Assembly: GCF_000454065.1 (NCBI RefSeq)
Contig: NZ_ATNE01000017.1
Coordinates: 62,001-126,000, forward strand
DNA from: Brevibacillus thermoruber 423
GTDB taxonomy: Bacteria; Bacillota; Bacilli; Brevibacillales; Brevibacillaceae
Reading direction: 5' to 3'
DNA: 64,000 nt
Below, piece by piece: positions 17,327-26,724 of this stretch (the first letter of the stretch is position 1; every line of letters starts with the position of its first letter). The notes under the pieces were generated by a model. That model did not search any database. It was not told the DNA's origin and was given only the letters and a program-made list of their open reading frames with translations. Position numbers and translations under genes: made by a program.

Positions 17327-17893
17327 TTACTTCCGACTGTTGTAGTGGTTCATCACGATCTCAAACGGTTCTCTCGCCCACATCGCGGCGGCGTCGGCCG
17401 CCTGCTCCACGGCGGCGTCAATCACCGGACGCTCGGCGGCGGAAAAAGACTGCAGGACGTAATCGCTTACACTCCTTCCCGGTTCGGGACGGCCGATGCC
17501 CACCTTGATTCGCTTGAACTCCTGGGTGCCCATGTGCTGGATCAGCGATTTGATGCCGTTGTGTCCGCCTGCGCTGCCCTTTAACCGCAGGCGAAGCTGG
17601 CCCGGAGGCAGATCCAGATCGTCGTAAATGACCACGACATCGTCCGGAGTCAGCTTGTAAAACTTCAGCACCTCGGCTACGGACTCTCCGGACAGGTTCA
17701 TGTAGGTCTGCGGTTTGACCAGCAGCACCTTTTCCCCTTCGATCCGTCCCTCGCCGACGATGGCGCGAAACTTGTTCTGCTGTACGGGAATGTTCCACTT
17801 GTCGCTAATTTTATCTATGGCCATAAACCCTGCATTATGTCTTGTATCTTCATATTTTTTGCCGGGGTTGCCCAGTCCGATGATCACTTTCAC
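17327..17893 (-). CDS. pth: Peptidyl-tRNA hydrolase (SpoVC)
   Basis: A 188-residue enzyme that releases tRNA from prematurely dropped peptidyl-tRNA. Visible motifs: VIIGLGNPGKKYEDTRHNAG with the catalytic His (RHNAG), then LVKPQTYMNLSGESV and GSAGGHNGIKS. GTG start with AGGAGGGAACAACC. Known as spoVC in B. subtilis because conditional mutants block spore coat formation. Confidence 0.97.
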   Translation of the reverse strand: MKVIIGLGNPGKKYEDTRHNAGFMAIDKISDKWNIPVQQNKFRAIVGEGRIEGEKVLLVKPQTYMNLSGESVAEVLKFYKLTPDDVVVIYDDLDLPPGQLRLRLKGSAGGHNGIKSLIQHMGTQEFKRIKVGIGRPEPGRSVSDYVLQSFSAAERPVIDAAVEQAADAAAMWAREPFEIVMNHYNSRK

Positions 17894-17918
17894 GGTTGTT
17901 CCCTCCTAACCTCCCCTC

Positions 17919-17947
17919 ATTGTACATAGAAAACCCCGCTCCGCCAA
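17919..17947 (-). promoter_or_regulatory. Probable sigma-A promoter for pth
   Basis: TTGGCG (17942-17947) and TACAAT (17919-17924) with a 17-bp spacer on the minus strand, 26 bases before the GTG start. Confidence 0.6.
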
Positions 17948-18051
17948 GCCGATGCGGTGCCCCGCGGTGCGGCATCCGTCCACATCGGCCGGCGCGGGCC
18001 GTTTTCCCGCTCCGCCTTTCCTGCGTCAACGCCAAGGAGGTGTCGCGGCCA

Positions 18052-18078
18052 TAAGAAAAGCCCCGAACGTCCCGGGGC
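18052..18078 (-). terminator. Terminator of the L25/Ctc gene
   Basis: Minus-strand arms GCCCCG and CGGGGC (18060-18065 with 18073-18078) followed by TTTTCTT. Confidence 0.82.
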
Positions 18079-18086
18079 AGGAGCCT

Positions 18087-18710
18087 CTATGCGTTTTTGG
18101 CTTCCTCTGTCAGCGATCCCGCCTCTTCGGCCACAGCCTCGGCCGACTGTTCCGCCTCCACCGATTCGTCCGATTGGGCCTTCACCGGCAGCACGCTGAC
18201 GATCACTTCCATCTCGTCAATCCCGAGATCGACATCGGGCGGGATCTCCAGATCTTTGGCCAGCACCACGTCCCCGATGTTGAGGCCGTCGACGTTGACG
18301 GTAAACGATTCGGGGATGCTCCCGGGCAGGCAGGAGATTTCCACGCTGTGGCGGACCAGGGTGGCCACCCCCAGCTCCGGGTCGCCCGACAGCAGCACCG
18401 GGACGCTGGTGTGCACTTTTTCATTCATGCTGATTTTCTTGAAGTCGGCGTGCAGGATGCTGCCCTTCACGGGATGACGCTGCAGTTCGTAGACCATCAC
18501 GGGATGTTCGTTGCCGTTGATCACCAGCTTGAACGGCTTGTTGGTCGACTGATGGCGCAGGGCCTGATCCAGCTCCCGTCCATTCACCTGGATCGGCAGG
18601 TTCTGGACGTCGCTTCCGTAGACGACGGCCGGGACCCAGCCCTGGCGGCGCAGCTCGTTGTTCGTCGGCTGTTCTCCCTTGCGGCGGATGATCGCCTTGA
18701 TCGTTTCCAC
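18087..18710 (-). CDS. rplY: Large-subunit ribosomal protein L25, Ctc/TL5 family
   Basis: A 207-residue 5S-rRNA-binding protein. Residues 1-95 form the L25 domain (AIIRRKGEQPTNNELRRQG, VPAVVYGSD) and residues 96-185 the Ctc-type beta-barrel extension, with an acidic tail typical of the longer form (named ctc in Bacillus). GTG start. Its ribosome site GAGGAGG is inside the 3' arm of a terminator-like hairpin (18718-18771). prs lies directly upstream. Confidence 0.94.
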   Translation of the reverse strand: METIKAIIRRKGEQPTNNELRRQGWVPAVVYGSDVQNLPIQVNGRELDQALRHQSTNKPFKLVINGNEHPVMVYELQRHPVKGSILHADFKKISMNEKVHTSVPVLLSGDPELGVATLVRHSVEISCLPGSIPESFTVNVDGLNIGDVVLAKDLEIPPDVDLGIDEMEVIVSVLPVKAQSDESVEAEQSAEAVAEEAGSLTEEAKNA

Positions 18711-18771
18711 AAAAAAACCTCCTCTGGACAGCTAGCAGATTCTTCCTACTCCCTAGCTTGTCCAGCGGAGG
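18711..18771 (-). promoter_or_regulatory. Terminator-like hairpin whose 3' arm is the rplY ribosome-binding site
   Basis: Minus-strand arms pair 18753-18771 with 18718-18735 (about 17 bp with one bulged A and one mismatch), loop of about 17 bases, followed directly by seven T and then the GTG start of rplY. The 3' arm ends in GAGGAGG, the only Shine-Dalgarno. Structurally this is an intrinsic terminator after prs and a translation lock on rplY at once. Confidence 0.7.
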
Positions 18772-18799
18772 CGTATTTCAATCCCCTGACCGGGTTGTA

Positions 18800-19750
18800 C
18801 TAATCAAACAGCTTGCTGACGGACAGCTCCTCGTGAACGCGGATGATCGCTTCCCCGATGATCGGCGCCACGGACAGCACCTTGATCTTGTCGATTATCC
18901 GGTCCTGGCTCAACGGAATGGTGTTGGTCACCACCAACTCGCGAATCTTGGAGTCGTTGATCCGCTGGATGGCCGGGCCGGACAGCACCGGATGCGTGCA
19001 GCACGCGTACACGTCACGCGCACCCGCTTCCACCAGCGCGTTGGCCGCCAGCGTGATCGTGCCGGCCGTATCGATGATGTCGTCGATGATGATTGCCGTT
19101 CTGCCCTCGATGTTCCCGACGATGTTCATCACTTCCGCCACGTTTGGTTCCGGACGGCGCTTGTCGATGATCGCGATCGGCGCTTCCAGGCGCTCCGCCA
19201 GCTTGCGGGCGCGGGTTACGCCGCCGTGGTCCGGCGAGACGACGACAATGTCCTGCAGGCCTTTTTCGGAAAAGTATTTCCCCAGAATCGGCACGCCCAA
19301 CAGGTGGTCGACCGGGATGTCGAAGAAGCCCTGGATCTGCGTCGCGTGCAGGTCCATCGTGATGACGCGGTGCGCCCCTGCGGTCTCGATCAGGTTGGCG
19401 ACCAGCTTGGCCGTGATCGGATCGCGCGCGCGGGCTTTCCGGTCCTGACGGGCGTAACCGTAATACGGAATCACGACGTTGATGCTCTTGGCGGAGGCGC
19501 GTTTCAGCGCATCGACCATCACCAGCAGTTCCATCAGGTGTTCGTTAACGGGAGCACATGTTGGCTGAATCACAAACACGTCACAACCGCGAACGCTTTC
19601 GTTCAGTTTGATTTGACACTCGCCATCGCTGAAGCGGACTGCTTCCGCATTGCCCAGCGGCACGCCGATGTGCTCCGCAATCTCTTTCGCCAGTTGGCGA
19701 TTTGCGTTGCACGTAAAGACCTTCAGTTTAGGATCGCGGTAGTTAGCCAT
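18800..19750 (-). CDS. prs: Ribose-phosphate pyrophosphokinase
   Basis: A 316-residue class I PRPP synthase: makes PRPP from ribose-5-phosphate and ATP for nucleotide, His and Trp synthesis. Visible motifs: flexible loop [17 protein letters not shown] near residue 97, the PRPP-binding loop [12 protein letters not shown] near residue 216, and [12 protein letters not shown]. It lies directly downstream of glmU (24-base gap), probably one transcript. Confidence 0.98.
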   Translation of the reverse strand: MANYRDPKLKVFTCNANRQLAKEIAEHIGVPLGNAEAVRFSDGECQIKLNESVRGCDVFVIQPTCAPVNEHLMELLVMVDALKRASAKSINVVIPYYGYARQDRKARARDPITAKLVANLIETAGAHRVITMDLHATQIQGFFDIPVDHLLGVPILGKYFSEKGLQDIVVVSPDHGGVTRARKLAERLEAPIAIIDKRRPEPNVAEVMNIVGNIEGRTAIIIDDIIDTAGTITLAANALVEAGARDVYACCTHPVLSGPAIQRINDSKIRELVVTNTIPLSQDRIIDKIKVLSVAPIIGEAIIRVHEELSVSKLFD

Positions 19751-19774
19751 GATATTTAAGAAAACCCCCCGTTG

Positions 19775-21157
19775 TTAATCCTTCTTGCCTTTGCGCGGCA
19801 GTTTGTTGGCATAACCCGGCTTGTTTACCTGACGCTCACGAGCGATGGCCAGCGCTTCGTCCGGCACGTCCTGCGTAATGGTGGAACCTGCGGCCACGTA
19901 CGCGTTTTGTCCCACAGTAACCGGCGCAACGAGATTGGTGTTGCAGCCGATAAAGGAGCCGTCCATCACGACCGTTTTGTGTTTGACGGCGCCGTCATAG
20001 TTGACCGTAATCGTACCGCAGCCGATATTGACGCCCTCGCCGATCTCGGCGTCGCCCACGTAGCTGAGGTGCGGCACCTTGGTGCCTTTGCCGATTTTCG
20101 CATTTTTCAGTTCGACAAAGTCGCCGATTTTGACATGCGGGCCGATTTCCGTTCCCGGCCGCACATAGGCAAACGGTCCGACCGTAGAGTCTGCCTCCAC
20201 ACGTGCGTCGACCATGACGGAGTAGGAGATGGTGACGCGGTCCGCCACCTGCACATTGGTCAAATCCGCCTGCGGACCAATCACGCAATCGGCGCCAATG
20301 GTTGTCCCTGCACGCAAAAACGTTCCGGGCTGAATCACCGTATCCGCACCGATCACCACGTCCGCTTCGATGTACGTGGATGCCGGATCGACAATTGTCA
20401 CGCCGTTTTTCATATGGCGCACGGCGATGCGCCTGCGCATGTACGCTTCGGCTTCGGCCAACTGCGCGCGGTCGTTGACGCCCATCGTTTCATCCGGGTC
20501 CACCGCTTCGAAGGCGGCCACCTTTTCGCCCGCCTGCCGCAGAATGCCGATGCAGTCCGTCACATAGTATTCGCCTTGGGCGTTGTCATTTTTCACTTGT
20601 GCCAAGGCTTTCAACAATTTTTGATTGTCAAAACAGTATATGCCTGTGTTGATTTCTCTGATCGCCCGTTCCTCTGGAGTAGCGTCCTTGTGCTCGACAA
20701 TGCGCAGCACCTCGCCCGTTTCACTGCGCACGATGCGTCCGTAACCGGTCGGGTCGGGGACGACGGCAGTCAGTACGGTCGCGGCTGCCTGCTGCTCTTC
20801 GTGATAGCGCAAGAGAGCAGTGAGCGTCTCCTCGGACAGGAGGGGTACATCTCCGTACAAAATAAACGTAGTTCCTTCTTTCGCCTGCAAAAACGGTACC
20901 GCCTGCTGGACGGCATGGGCCGTACCCAACTGTTCCTTCTGCAAAGCGTACGTGACGCGTTCGCCCAGCGTGGAACGGACAGCGTCAGCACCGTGACCTA
21001 CGACGACAATGACATCTTCCACCCGCATGGAAGCCAGCGTGTCCACCACATGCTGGACCATGGGCTTGCCGCAGACGGGGTGAAGAACCTTGTACAGCTT
21101 CGATTTCATCCGTGTTCCCTGGCCCGCAGCCAGTACCACGGCATGGATCTTAGACAT
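19775..21157 (-). CDS. glmU: Bifunctional UDP-GlcNAc pyrophosphorylase / GlcN-1-P acetyltransferase
   Basis: A 460-residue enzyme that acetylates glucosamine-1-phosphate and then makes UDP-GlcNAc. The N-terminal uridylyltransferase opens with [13 protein letters not shown]. From about residue 250 a left-handed beta helix of hexapeptide repeats carries the acetyltransferase ([20 protein letters not shown]). The ATG at 21157 follows GGAGGGTTGAC; the frame extends nine codons further without support. Confidence 0.97.
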   Translation of the reverse strand: MSKIHAVVLAAGQGTRMKSKLYKVLHPVCGKPMVQHVVDTLASMRVEDVIVVVGHGADAVRSTLGERVTYALQKEQLGTAHAVQQAVPFLQAKEGTTFILYGDVPLLSEETLTALLRYHEEQQAAATVLTAVVPDPTGYGRIVRSETGEVLRIVEHKDATPEERAIREINTGIYCFDNQKLLKALAQVKNDNAQGEYYVTDCIGILRQAGEKVAAFEAVDPDETMGVNDRAQLAEAEAYMRRRIAVRHMKNGVTIVDPASTYIEADVVIGADTVIQPGTFLRAGTTIGADCVIGPQADLTNVQVADRVTISYSVMVDARVEADSTVGPFAYVRPGTEIGPHVKIGDFVELKNAKIGKGTKVPHLSYVGDAEIGEGVNIGCGTITVNYDGAVKHKTVVMDGSFIGCNTNLVAPVTVGQNAYVAAGSTITQDVPDEALAIARERQVNKPGYANKLPRKGKKD

Positions 21158-21188
21158 GTCAACCCTCCAGCGTATAAGTTCCACAATG

Positions 21189-21217
21189 ACTATATCTTAA
21201 TCAAATGGTGATTTCAA
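21189..21217 (-). promoter_or_regulatory. glmU-prs promoter
   Basis: TTGAAA (21212-21217) and TATAGT (21189-21194) with a 17-bp spacer on the minus strand, 31 bases before the glmU start. Confidence 0.7.
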
Positions 21218-21256
21218 GACGGTAGGCACTGGTTTCCGATGGCGATTTTTAGACGT

Positions 21257-21286
21257 TTGACGCCTGTTTCCCGCCTGGATTATGAT
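21257..21286 (+). promoter_or_regulatory. Promoter of the COG0523 GTPase gene
   Basis: TTGACG (21257-21262) and TATGAT (21281-21286) with an 18-bp spacer, divergent from the glmU promoter. It implies a 5' leader of about 110 bases before the start codon. No Zur-type operator was recognised in the leader. Confidence 0.6.
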
Positions 21287-21402
21287 GGGAGGGGAACCGA
21301 GAGCGGATCGCCGCGGGAATCGTCGGTCTTTTCCGAAAAAGAAAACCGGACTCCCCACCTCCGCCCTCCGTGTTCTCACCGTTACATGAAAAGGCAAGGG
21401 GG

Positions 21403-22431
21403 ATGGACGCGTTGAGCGCTGGCGTATACATTTTGACCGGGTATCTGGGCAGCGGCAAGACGACGCTGCTGCAGAAACTGCTGGCCTATCTGCGGAACGA
21501 GGACGGCCGGGTCGTGGTCCTGATGAATGAGATGGGCGAAGAAGACATCGACGGCGAGCAGATTCAGGGCTTCGGCTTTCCGGTGAAAAAGCTGCTGGAC
21601 GGCTGCATCTGCTGCTCCATTCGCGGGGAGCTGACGGATGGACTGAAGGACGTTCTCTCCTCCTTCGAGCCTGACCACATCCTGATCGAAACCACCGGCG
21701 TGGCCGATCCGGTTGACGTGGTGGACGCGCTTACCCATCCGGAGCTGTACGACAGGATGGAGCTCAAGGGAATCATAAGCGTCGTGGACGCTTCCCGCTT
21801 CCGCGACCTCAACTCCCGCTTCCAGTCGAGCGGCTCGCTGGTCAAGACGATCCGCAACCAGGTGAAGTACGCCGATTTGCTTCTATTAAATAAAATCGAT
21901 CTGGTCACCCCGGAGGTGTTGGAAAAAGTAAAGGCCAAGCTGCTTGAGCTGAATCCGCACGCCCCGATCCACCAGACAATCCAGAGCGACATGGACCTGC
22001 GGGAACTGTTGAGCGTCAAGCGCGCCGCCGAACGCAGCGCGGCGGAACGGGCCCGGGACAAGGCGGCCGGCTCTCCTGTGCAAAAAAGCATAGGACGAAT
22101 GTCCGCCCTGGAAAAAGTGAAACGATCGCTCGGCATTTCAGCCGGTCAGCCGTCGCTGTACAACAGCATTGAGACCTTTTCCTACCATTTTACTGGACCG
22201 GTGGACGCAAAAAAGTTTGAGGATTTTCTCTGGGATCTGCCGAAAAACGTCTACCGCGCCAAAGGATACGTGCTGTTTAAAGGGCGGGAGGAACTGATTT
22301 CGTTTCAGCACACCGACAATCAGGTGAACCTGTTTCCCTTCGAAAACTTCGGCCCGAAGATGGTCGCCGTCTTTATCGGCGAAGGGTTGGACAGGGAAAA
22401 AATCATAGCTGATCTGGAGGCCTGCTATTAG
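21403..22431 (+). CDS. CobW/COG0523 (G3E) GTPase, putative metallochaperone
   Basis: A 342-residue P-loop GTPase. Walker A TGYLGSGKTTLL near residue 10, the metal-binding CICC motif GCICCSIRGEL (CxCC) near residue 64, ETTGVADP, and the guanine motif LLNKIDLV. The C-terminal CobW_C domain spans roughly residues 245-340. Members deliver Zn, Co or Fe to target enzymes. It is the only plus-strand gene in the first 34 kb and interrupts the spoVG-glmU order of Bacillus. AAGGGGG precedes the ATG so closely that the TTG three codons on (21412, spacing 9) may be the real start. Confidence 0.9.
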   Translation: MDALSAGVYILTGYLGSGKTTLLQKLLAYLRNEDGRVVVLMNEMGEEDIDGEQIQGFGFPVKKLLDGCICCSIRGELTDGLKDVLSSFEPDHILIETTGVADPVDVVDALTHPELYDRMELKGIISVVDASRFRDLNSRFQSSGSLVKTIRNQVKYADLLLLNKIDLVTPEVLEKVKAKLLELNPHAPIHQTIQSDMDLRELLSVKRAAERSAAERARDKAAGSPVQKSIGRMSALEKVKRSLGISAGQPSLYNSIETFSYHFTGPVDAKKFEDFLWDLPKNVYRAKGYVLFKGREELISFQHTDNQVNLFPFENFGPKMVAVFIGEGLDREKIIADLEACY

Positions 22432-22540
22432 CGGTGGGCCGCTGCCGTCCGGCTCTTGGCCGGCGGCGGGTCGACAGCCGGGCCGGGACCGGCCGAACAG
22501 CCGTGCCTGGCTCTCTCTGCCGGCCGCTCAGGCAAGAACA

Positions 22541-22574
22541 AAGCACCCAGTCGTCGCGACCGGGTGCTTTTGTT
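22541..22574. terminator. Bidirectional terminator between the COG0523 gene and spoVG
   Basis: Arms AGCACCCAGTCG and CGACCGGGTGCT with T-rich tails on both strands, between the convergent genes. Confidence 0.85.
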
Positions 22575-22583
22575 GGGCTTGAA

Positions 22584-22871
22584 TCAAGCGCCTGCTTCGA
22601 TGGTATTCTCCTCTTCTTGGCCTACACGCTCGTATTCAGCCAGTACAGCAGCTTGAATCTTTTCGCGCGTGGCAGAGGAGATCGGATGTGCGATGTCGCG
22701 GAACTCCCCATCCGGGGTGCGTTTGCTGGGCATCGCAACAAACATGCCATTGTTCCCGTCAATGACACGGATATCATGAACCACGAATTCATGGTCAATC
22801 GTAATGGACGCAATGGCTTTCATTCGACCATCCGTATTCACGCGGCGAAGTCTGACGTCTGTTACTTCCAT
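22584..22871 (-). CDS. spoVG: Stage V sporulation protein G
   Basis: A 95-residue site-specific DNA- and RNA-binding regulator. [11 protein letters not shown] at the start and [16 protein letters not shown] near residue 67 are family hallmarks; AHPISS carries the DNA-contact helix. The ATG at 22871 sits 8 bases after GGGAG. It is preceded by a sigma-H promoter almost identical to that of B. subtilis spoVG. Confidence 0.97.
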   Translation of the reverse strand: MEVTDVRLRRVNTDGRMKAIASITIDHEFVVHDIRVIDGNNGMFVAMPSKRTPDGEFRDIAHPISSATREKIQAAVLAEYERVGQEEENTIEAGA

Positions 22872-22909
22872 CAAGTTCACTCCCTTTATCTATCAAAGCG
22901 TTTAGGAGT

Positions 22910-22939
22910 AATTCCACGCTCTGGGTAAATATTCCTGCT
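22910..22939 (-). promoter_or_regulatory. Sigma-H promoter of spoVG
   Basis: AGCAGGA (22933-22939) and GTGGAATT (22910-22917) on the minus strand reproduce the B. subtilis spoVG elements. The spacing is 15 bp between the blocks, against 14 in B. subtilis as recalled. An AT-rich tract lies just upstream (22950-22980), matching the AbrB-binding region of that promoter. Confidence 0.82.
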
Positions 22940-22997
22940 GGGTTACCGAATTTTTGCAAAAAAAACTATAATTTTATCTCCCCTGCCGAATAAACTG

Positions 22998-23032
22998 GAA
23001 AAAACAAGCCCGACACTGCCTGGTGTCGGGCT
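22998..23032 (-). terminator. purR-ridA terminator
   Basis: Perfect 8-bp stem (23008-23015 with 23024-23031) followed by TGTTTTTT on the minus strand. Confidence 0.87.
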
Positions 23033-23047
23033 TCTCATCCCTGTTTT

Positions 23048-23431
23048 TTATTTTCCCGTGTACGCAACGACTTCGATTTCCACCTTTACATCGCGCGGCA
23101 GACGGGCCACTTCCACCGTGGAGCGGGCCGGTTTGTGATCGCCGAAGTATTCGGCGTACACTTCGTTCAGCCGGCCAAAATCGTTCATGTCCTTGATAAA
23201 CACGGTCGCTTTCACCACGTCGGAGAGCGTCAGCCCGGCTTCGGCCAGGATCGCCTTGATGTTGGCGAACACCTGGTGCGCCTGTTCCACGATATCCCCT
23301 TCGACCAGGGTGCCGTCCGGGCGCAGCGGAATTTGGCCGGAAGCAAACAGGAACGGGCCTGCCTTGACCGCCTGACTGTACGGACCGATTGCCGCCGGCG
23401 CCTTGTCCGTCGAAACAAATGAAATCGCCAT
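23048..23431 (-). CDS. ridA: RidA family enamine/imine deaminase (YabJ)
   Basis: A 127-residue trimeric YjgF/RidA protein that hydrolyses reactive 2-aminoacrylate. It shows [33 protein letters not shown] and the active-site Arg in [13 protein letters not shown]. The start is the ATG giving MAISFV; the frame is open 25 codons back but without similarity. Its stop-start spacing with purR (7 bases) indicates an operon. Confidence 0.96.
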   Translation of the reverse strand: MAISFVSTDKAPAAIGPYSQAVKAGPFLFASGQIPLRPDGTLVEGDIVEQAHQVFANIKAILAEAGLTLSDVVKATVFIKDMNDFGRLNEVYAEYFGDHKPARSTVEVARLPRDVKVEIEVVAYTGK

Positions 23432-23438
23432 CTGTCCA

Positions 23439-24269
23439 TTACTCCTCTCTCTCGTGAAAATAACTGCCCAGCTCGATCTCGATCTGCTTGCCCTTGACGT
23501 CCACATCGCGCAGCTTGGCCAGCGAGACGTACTCGTCCACGAGGCGGTCCGTGACGTCAGCCGTCTCCACCAACACGCCGCAGCCCACCACGGTGGCGCG
23601 GAACTCCTGCAGGAGATCGATCATGCCGCGAATCGTGCCGCCGGCCTTCATGAAATCGTCGACGATCAGGACGCGGGACTGTTCGGCCAGCGCGCGGCGG
23701 GCCAGCGACATCGTCTGAATGCGCTTGCTCGAGCCGGACACGTAATTGATGCTGACCACGGACCCTTCCGTCACCTTGTTGTCGCGCCGGACGATCACGA
23801 CAGGCACGTTCAGATAAGCGGCCGTCGCGTAGGCGAGCGGAATCCCCTTGGTTTCCACCGTCATGACCACTTCCACGTTCTTTTCCGCAAAGGCGGTGGC
23901 AAACAGCTTGCCGATCCGGGCCATGGTGGCCGGATGACCGAGGATGTCGGACATGTACAGGTAGCCGCCCGGCAGCAGGCGGTCGGGATTTTCCAAATGG
24001 CCGATCAGTTCGCGCATGAAGTGAAGGGCGTGTTCCGTCTTCATCTGGGGAATGTACTTCACTCCGCCGGCCGCTCCCGCTACCGTTCGCAGCGCGCCCA
24101 CACCCTGGCTCTCAAACGCTTCCTTGATAATGGACAGGTCTTCGCTGATGGACGACTTGGCTGCCCCGTACTGTTCGGCAAACATGGTGAGTGGAATCAA
24201 CGTGTGGGGATGGGCGAGCAAGTGCTGCGTCATGTCGACCAGACGCGCACTTCTGCGCATTTTCTTCAT
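23439..24269 (-). CDS. purR: Purine operon repressor
   Basis: A 276-residue repressor that senses PRPP. Residues 1-75 are a winged helix ([17 protein letters not shown]). Residues 80-276 are a type I phosphoribosyltransferase-like domain with the PRPP loop [17 protein letters not shown] but no catalytic role. GGAGGAAGAATC precedes the ATG. A PurBox-like sequence in its own leader suggests autoregulation. Confidence 0.96.
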   Translation of the reverse strand: MKKMRRSARLVDMTQHLLAHPHTLIPLTMFAEQYGAAKSSISEDLSIIKEAFESQGVGALRTVAGAAGGVKYIPQMKTEHALHFMRELIGHLENPDRLLPGGYLYMSDILGHPATMARIGKLFATAFAEKNVEVVMTVETKGIPLAYATAAYLNVPVVIVRRDNKVTEGSVVSINYVSGSSKRIQTMSLARRALAEQSRVLIVDDFMKAGGTIRGMIDLLQEFRATVVGCGVLVETADVTDRLVDEYVSLAKLRDVDVKGKQIEIELGSYFHEREE

Positions 24270-24283
24270 GATTCTTCCTCCAA

Positions 24284-24296
24284 AAAACCGAATATT
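24284..24296 (+). promoter_or_regulatory. Candidate PurBox upstream of purR
   Basis: AAAACCGAATATT matches 12 of 13 positions of the PurBox AWWWCCGAACWWT. The expected second inverted box at about 17 bp is not convincing, so the call is tentative. Confidence 0.35.
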
Positions 24297-24326
24297 ATGG
24301 TGCTAATGTATCATTTCCATACGGGT

Positions 24327-25205
24327 TCATGCAAGCATTTCCCCATCCGGCATCCCCAGCATGCGGGCGACGAACACGTCTTTGACAAACCCGCGCAGCG
24401 CGTTGTAGATACGGTGCACCTTCGCTTCCTTTTGTACGAGAGCAAACACGGTCGGGCCGCTCCCCGACATCAGCACGCCGTCCGCTCCCGACTGCTCCAT
24501 CAGCTCCTTGATCTGCCGCACTTGCGGGTGCATGGCCAGCGTCACCTCTTCCAGCACGTTGCCCATGGAGCGGCACATCAGCGAAAAATCCTGTTCGCGA
24601 ATCGCCTTGATCATCTGTTCCGTCGAAGGATGACGGGCGATTTCCTGGACGCGCAACTGGCCGTACACGTCAGCGGTGGAGACCCCGATCGGCGGTTTCG
24701 CCAAAATGACCCAGCAGGGAGCGGGAGCCGGCAGATGGGTGATCTGCTCGCCCCGCCCCCTGGCGAGTGCCGTACCGCCGTAGACGCAAAACGGCACATC
24801 GGATCCGATTTCCGCCCCGATGGCGGCCAGCTCGTCCAGACTCAGCCCGAGGTTCCACAGCTTGTTCAGGCCGCGCAGGGCGGCTGCCGCGTCACTGCTT
24901 CCCCCGGCCAGTCCGGCGGCTACGGGAATCTGTTTGTCGATATACACATGTACGCCCTGGCGCACCTGATAGCGTTCACGCAGCAGCACCGCCGCCTTGT
25001 AGGCGTGGTTGCGTATGTCGTCCGGTACAAAACTGGCAGAGCAGTCCAGCGTAATGGCGCCGTCCTGGCGCAAGGTCAGGTCTACGCGATCCGCCAAGTC
25101 CACCGTGGTCATCACCATTTCCACTTCGTGATAACCGTCCGGCCGTTTGGCCAGCACGTCGAGAGTCAGGTTGATTTTGGCGGGCGCTTTGACCGAGATA
25201 CGCAT
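24327..25205 (-). CDS. ispE: 4-diphosphocytidyl-2-C-methyl-D-erythritol kinase
   Basis: A 292-residue GHMP kinase of the MEP isoprenoid pathway. It begins [22 protein letters not shown], has the ATP loop [15 protein letters not shown] near residue 95 and the C-terminal [13 protein letters not shown]. The ATG at 25205 is chosen over a GTG three codons earlier because GAGGTG is then spaced 6 bases. Confidence 0.97.
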   Translation of the reverse strand: MRISVKAPAKINLTLDVLAKRPDGYHEVEMVMTTVDLADRVDLTLRQDGAITLDCSASFVPDDIRNHAYKAAVLLRERYQVRQGVHVYIDKQIPVAAGLAGGSSDAAAALRGLNKLWNLGLSLDELAAIGAEIGSDVPFCVYGGTALARGRGEQITHLPAPAPCWVILAKPPIGVSTADVYGQLRVQEIARHPSTEQMIKAIREQDFSLMCRSMGNVLEEVTLAMHPQVRQIKELMEQSGADGVLMSGSGPTVFALVQKEAKVHRIYNALRGFVKDVFVARMLGMPDGEMLA

Positions 25206-25296
25206 GTTGTTCACCTCTGCCTACGTTCAGATTTCCTAGTCTCTTATTGTAGCACAGGGGTTCTCTGCCATGCCAGTTGGACGGAAGAAAAGCCTT

Positions 25297-26454
25297 CTAT
25301 CGCTGTTTTCCCGGATACGCCCAGATGCCCGACGCTCTCAGCAGGTCACGGTAGGTGACCAGCCGCTCGTCTTTCGTCACCTGCTGCGCCTCCTCGATCG
25401 TCGGGTAATCCAGGCTGGCCGCATGGCTAAATCTGACGCTCCCGCTGCCGCCGTTCATCTTCGCGTACAATTCGCCGGCTTCGCGAAAGACGGTCAATGC
25501 CCGTCTCATATGGCTCGCGCTGGTCACCAGCGTGACGTCGCGGATCCCTTCCCGCTCCAGGATCGCCGTCGTAAACAGGGCGTTTTCCACCGTGTCCGTC
25601 GACTTGTTCTCCAGGAGGATGCGGTCCTGGTCAATCCCTTGAGAGACCAGCCACCGGCTCATCGCATCCGCTTCGGTGACGCCCTGCTTCGGCACTCCGC
25701 CGGTAACGATGATGTTGGCCAGCGGGTATTGTCTGGCGACCGCCAGGCCCGTTTTCAGCCGGTCCACGAGCGGCTGGCGCATCGAACCGTCGTCCGCCAG
25801 CGCGTAGCCCAGGATCACGATCGCGTGCCGGGTTTGCGGCAGCCCGGTCGGAACCGCGGTATTAAGCCTGCCGGCCAGGATCTCGTCTGTCGCCCGCAGC
25901 TTTTCCAGATAGGCGGCCGTCCTTTGCGGATCGATCGTCCGCAGCCTGGACACGGCCTCCTGAAACGCCCGCTCGTCTCCGTTCGCCTTGGAGTAGACGG
26001 CGAACAGCAGGGTGGCGTTGAAATTGTCAGGGTCCAGGCGCAGGATCTGCCGGTACGTCTGCAGGGCTTCGGGCAGCTTTTTCTGGATGACCTGCGTCGA
26101 CGCCAGTGAAAACTTCAGATCCAGATTGTACGGATCGAGGATCGTCGCTTCCCGAAAGGCGTGTTCGACCACATCGTATTTGCCTTTCAGGGTGATGCCC
26201 TTGAAGATTTCCTTTTCCGCTTGCTGCAGGTCGCCGCCGTGCCAGTAGTAGTACATGGCCGTGTCGACCAACTGATTGATGCGGACGGATGTGGGCTCGT
26301 CGTTTTGGATGACGCTCGCCGGCGCTTCCGCAGACGCTGATGGCGGCGGCTCGGGAGATACCGCCTCCGTTTGGGCCGAAACTGGCGTATAGAGCGCCGC
26401 AGAGATGACAAGAACGGTCACTGTTCCCCGTACGATTCCCTTTCTTTTCCACAT
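25297..26454 (-). CDS. Exported TPR-YdcF (DUF218/ElyC-like) protein
   Basis: A 385-residue protein with a signal peptide or anchor (GTVTVLVISAALYTPVSAQ), a spacer rich in P and S, a TPR-like region (residues 60-170, QTYRQILRLDPDNFNATLLF) and a C-terminal YdcF domain (residues 190-385). The YdcF motifs are HAIVILGYAL, IIVTGGVPKQGVTEADAMSRWL, ENKSTDTVENA and LVTSASHMRRA. YdcF/SanA/ElyC proteins are linked to envelope integrity and polysaccharide or cofactor metabolism; the substrate is unknown. The second ATG is chosen because AGGAGG touches the first one. It has an unusual structured leader (26540-26600). Confidence 0.85.
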   Translation of the reverse strand: MWKRKGIVRGTVTVLVISAALYTPVSAQTEAVSPEPPPSASAEAPASVIQNDEPTSVRINQLVDTAMYYYWHGGDLQQAEKEIFKGITLKGKYDVVEHAFREATILDPYNLDLKFSLASTQVIQKKLPEALQTYRQILRLDPDNFNATLLFAVYSKANGDERAFQEAVSRLRTIDPQRTAAYLEKLRATDEILAGRLNTAVPTGLPQTRHAIVILGYALADDGSMRQPLVDRLKTGLAVARQYPLANIIVTGGVPKQGVTEADAMSRWLVSQGIDQDRILLENKSTDTVENALFTTAILEREGIRDVTLVTSASHMRRALTVFREAGELYAKMNGGSGSVRFSHAASLDYPTIEEAQQVTKDERLVTYRDLLRASGIWAYPGKQR

Positions 26455-26539
26455 GCTTCCCATTCCTCCTGTCGCTGATCGATCTGTTTGGTGCGTAACC
26501 CTCGCCTGTTCCCGGTCTGCTGCCCGCTTTCACCTCCTG

Positions 26540-26600
26540 AAAAAAGCATGAGCGTCCGGAGCAGGAGGACTCGCCCCTTGCCGCTTCCGTTCGCTCATGC
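26540..26600 (-). promoter_or_regulatory. Terminator-type structured leader before the YdcF-type gene
   Basis: On the minus strand GCATGAGCG (26592-26600) pairs perfectly with CGCTCATGC (26546-26554), enclosing a 37-base element that can itself form inner pairs (GGAAGC with GCTCC), and is followed by six T. It ends about 85 bases before the start codon. Either a second terminator after sspF or an attenuator for the downstream gene; no known riboswitch class was recognised. Confidence 0.6.
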
Positions 26601-26689
26601 CTAGTTCGCCTAGTGACACGCGTGTATTTTTTCTGAATATTCTATCACAAAAAGGCAATGCGGAGCAACCGCCGCGAAACCAAAACACA

Positions 26690-26716
26690 GGAAGAAGCCG
26701 GGTTACCCCGGCCCGT
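26690..26716 (-). terminator. sspF terminator
   Basis: Minus-strand arms GCCGGG and CCCGGC with a 4-base loop, then TTCTTCCTG; 9 bases beyond the sspF stop. Confidence 0.65.
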
Positions 26717-26724
26717 CAACGAGT

